From positions 1,721,349 through 1,785,348 of the forward strand of contig LSRX01000010.1 in NCBI GenBank assembly GCA_001939145.1: a stretch of 64,000 bases of DNA, read 5' to 3'. This DNA comes from Symbiodinium microadriaticum. Taxonomy: Eukaryota; Sar; Dinophyceae; Suessiales; Symbiodiniaceae. Of the stretch, positions 63,745 through 64,000 are shown piece by piece; position 1 is the stretch's first letter, and each line of letters opens with the position of its first letter. The notes under the pieces are model-generated. The model saw only the letters and a list, made by a program, of their open reading frames with translations, did no database searches and was not told where the DNA came from. A program made the position numbers and the translations under genes.

Positions 63745-64000
63745 GCTTGTGCTTGGTTTGTTGCTTTTGGGGCTACAAGTTTGGGTGTTTTTCGGGAAGG
63801 GCATACGGACTTGGAGCCGTGGAATCGCTCAATCAATGCCGTCACTACAGCCTTTATCCTTGTGTGCCAAACATGTCCCCCATAAACTCCAGACCTTAAA
63901 CCCTATCCGTAAAACCCTACACCGCAAACTCTGAACTCTGAAGACATCTAGCTCTCGGTGGAACTTGAGGCCGCAATAACAGGCTCTTCCGGGCAAGGAA

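Overview
The window looks like nuclear DNA of a dinoflagellate, most probably a Symbiodiniaceae-type genome. The evidence is a complete enolase gene whose 24 introns use mainly GC and GA 5' splice sites and almost always have AG|G at the 3' site, degenerate TTTAGGG (alveolate/plant-type telomere) motifs scattered through introns and intergenic DNA, Copia-type LTR retroelements, and many short hairpin-forming elements. No bacterial-style operons, rRNA genes or CRISPR arrays were seen.

Layout. 1-5500 (minus): 5' part of a Copia-like element (element A: LTR, primer binding site, gag, zinc knuckle, protease, SAP-like segment, a 2-oxoglutarate/Fe(II)-oxygenase-like domain and the start of the integrase), cut by the window edge. 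5689-5782 (plus): one exon of glucose-6-phosphate isomerase; element A appears to lie in the intron before it. 7500-26790 (plus): complete 443-residue enolase in 25 coding exons. All catalytic and Mg-binding residues are present. Its intron 17 carries a whole intronless gene (18399-19943) with a ubiquitin-like N-terminus and 41-residue RCC1-like repeats, and intron 19 carries a decayed relative. 26791-36900: intergenic or intronic DNA with TTTAGGG-type arrays, tandem repeats and a 1975-bp exact duplication around an N, which is probably an assembly artefact. 36905-42799 (minus): a Copia-like element (element B) with identical 267-bp LTRs and a 5-bp target duplication. It is internally deleted, with no protease or integrase, but keeps the oxygenase-like domain, reverse transcriptase and RNase H. 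43630-44991 (plus): a second ubiquitin-like/RCC1-like gene with a premature TAG. 45133-64000: mostly low-complexity and hairpin elements, with a dozen or so short plus-strand segments that look like exons of one or more genes I could not identify.

Gene relations. GPI and enolase are both glycolytic and lie in the same orientation about 1.7 kb apart; whether this is chance, tandem arrangement or a fusion cannot be settled here. The RCC1-like genes behave as a mobile or duplicating family: two share about 50 bp of upstream TTTAGGG-rich flank. At least ten families of short inverted-repeat elements (A-J) recur, several inside enolase introns, and one family repeatedly sits just downstream of splice donors.

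Limits. Everything was read by eye. Exon borders follow protein similarity plus AG|G logic. Seven single Ns (28008, 31370, 34373, 41025, 41513, 51680, 56656) seem to mark scaffold gaps, and sequence near them should be treated with caution.
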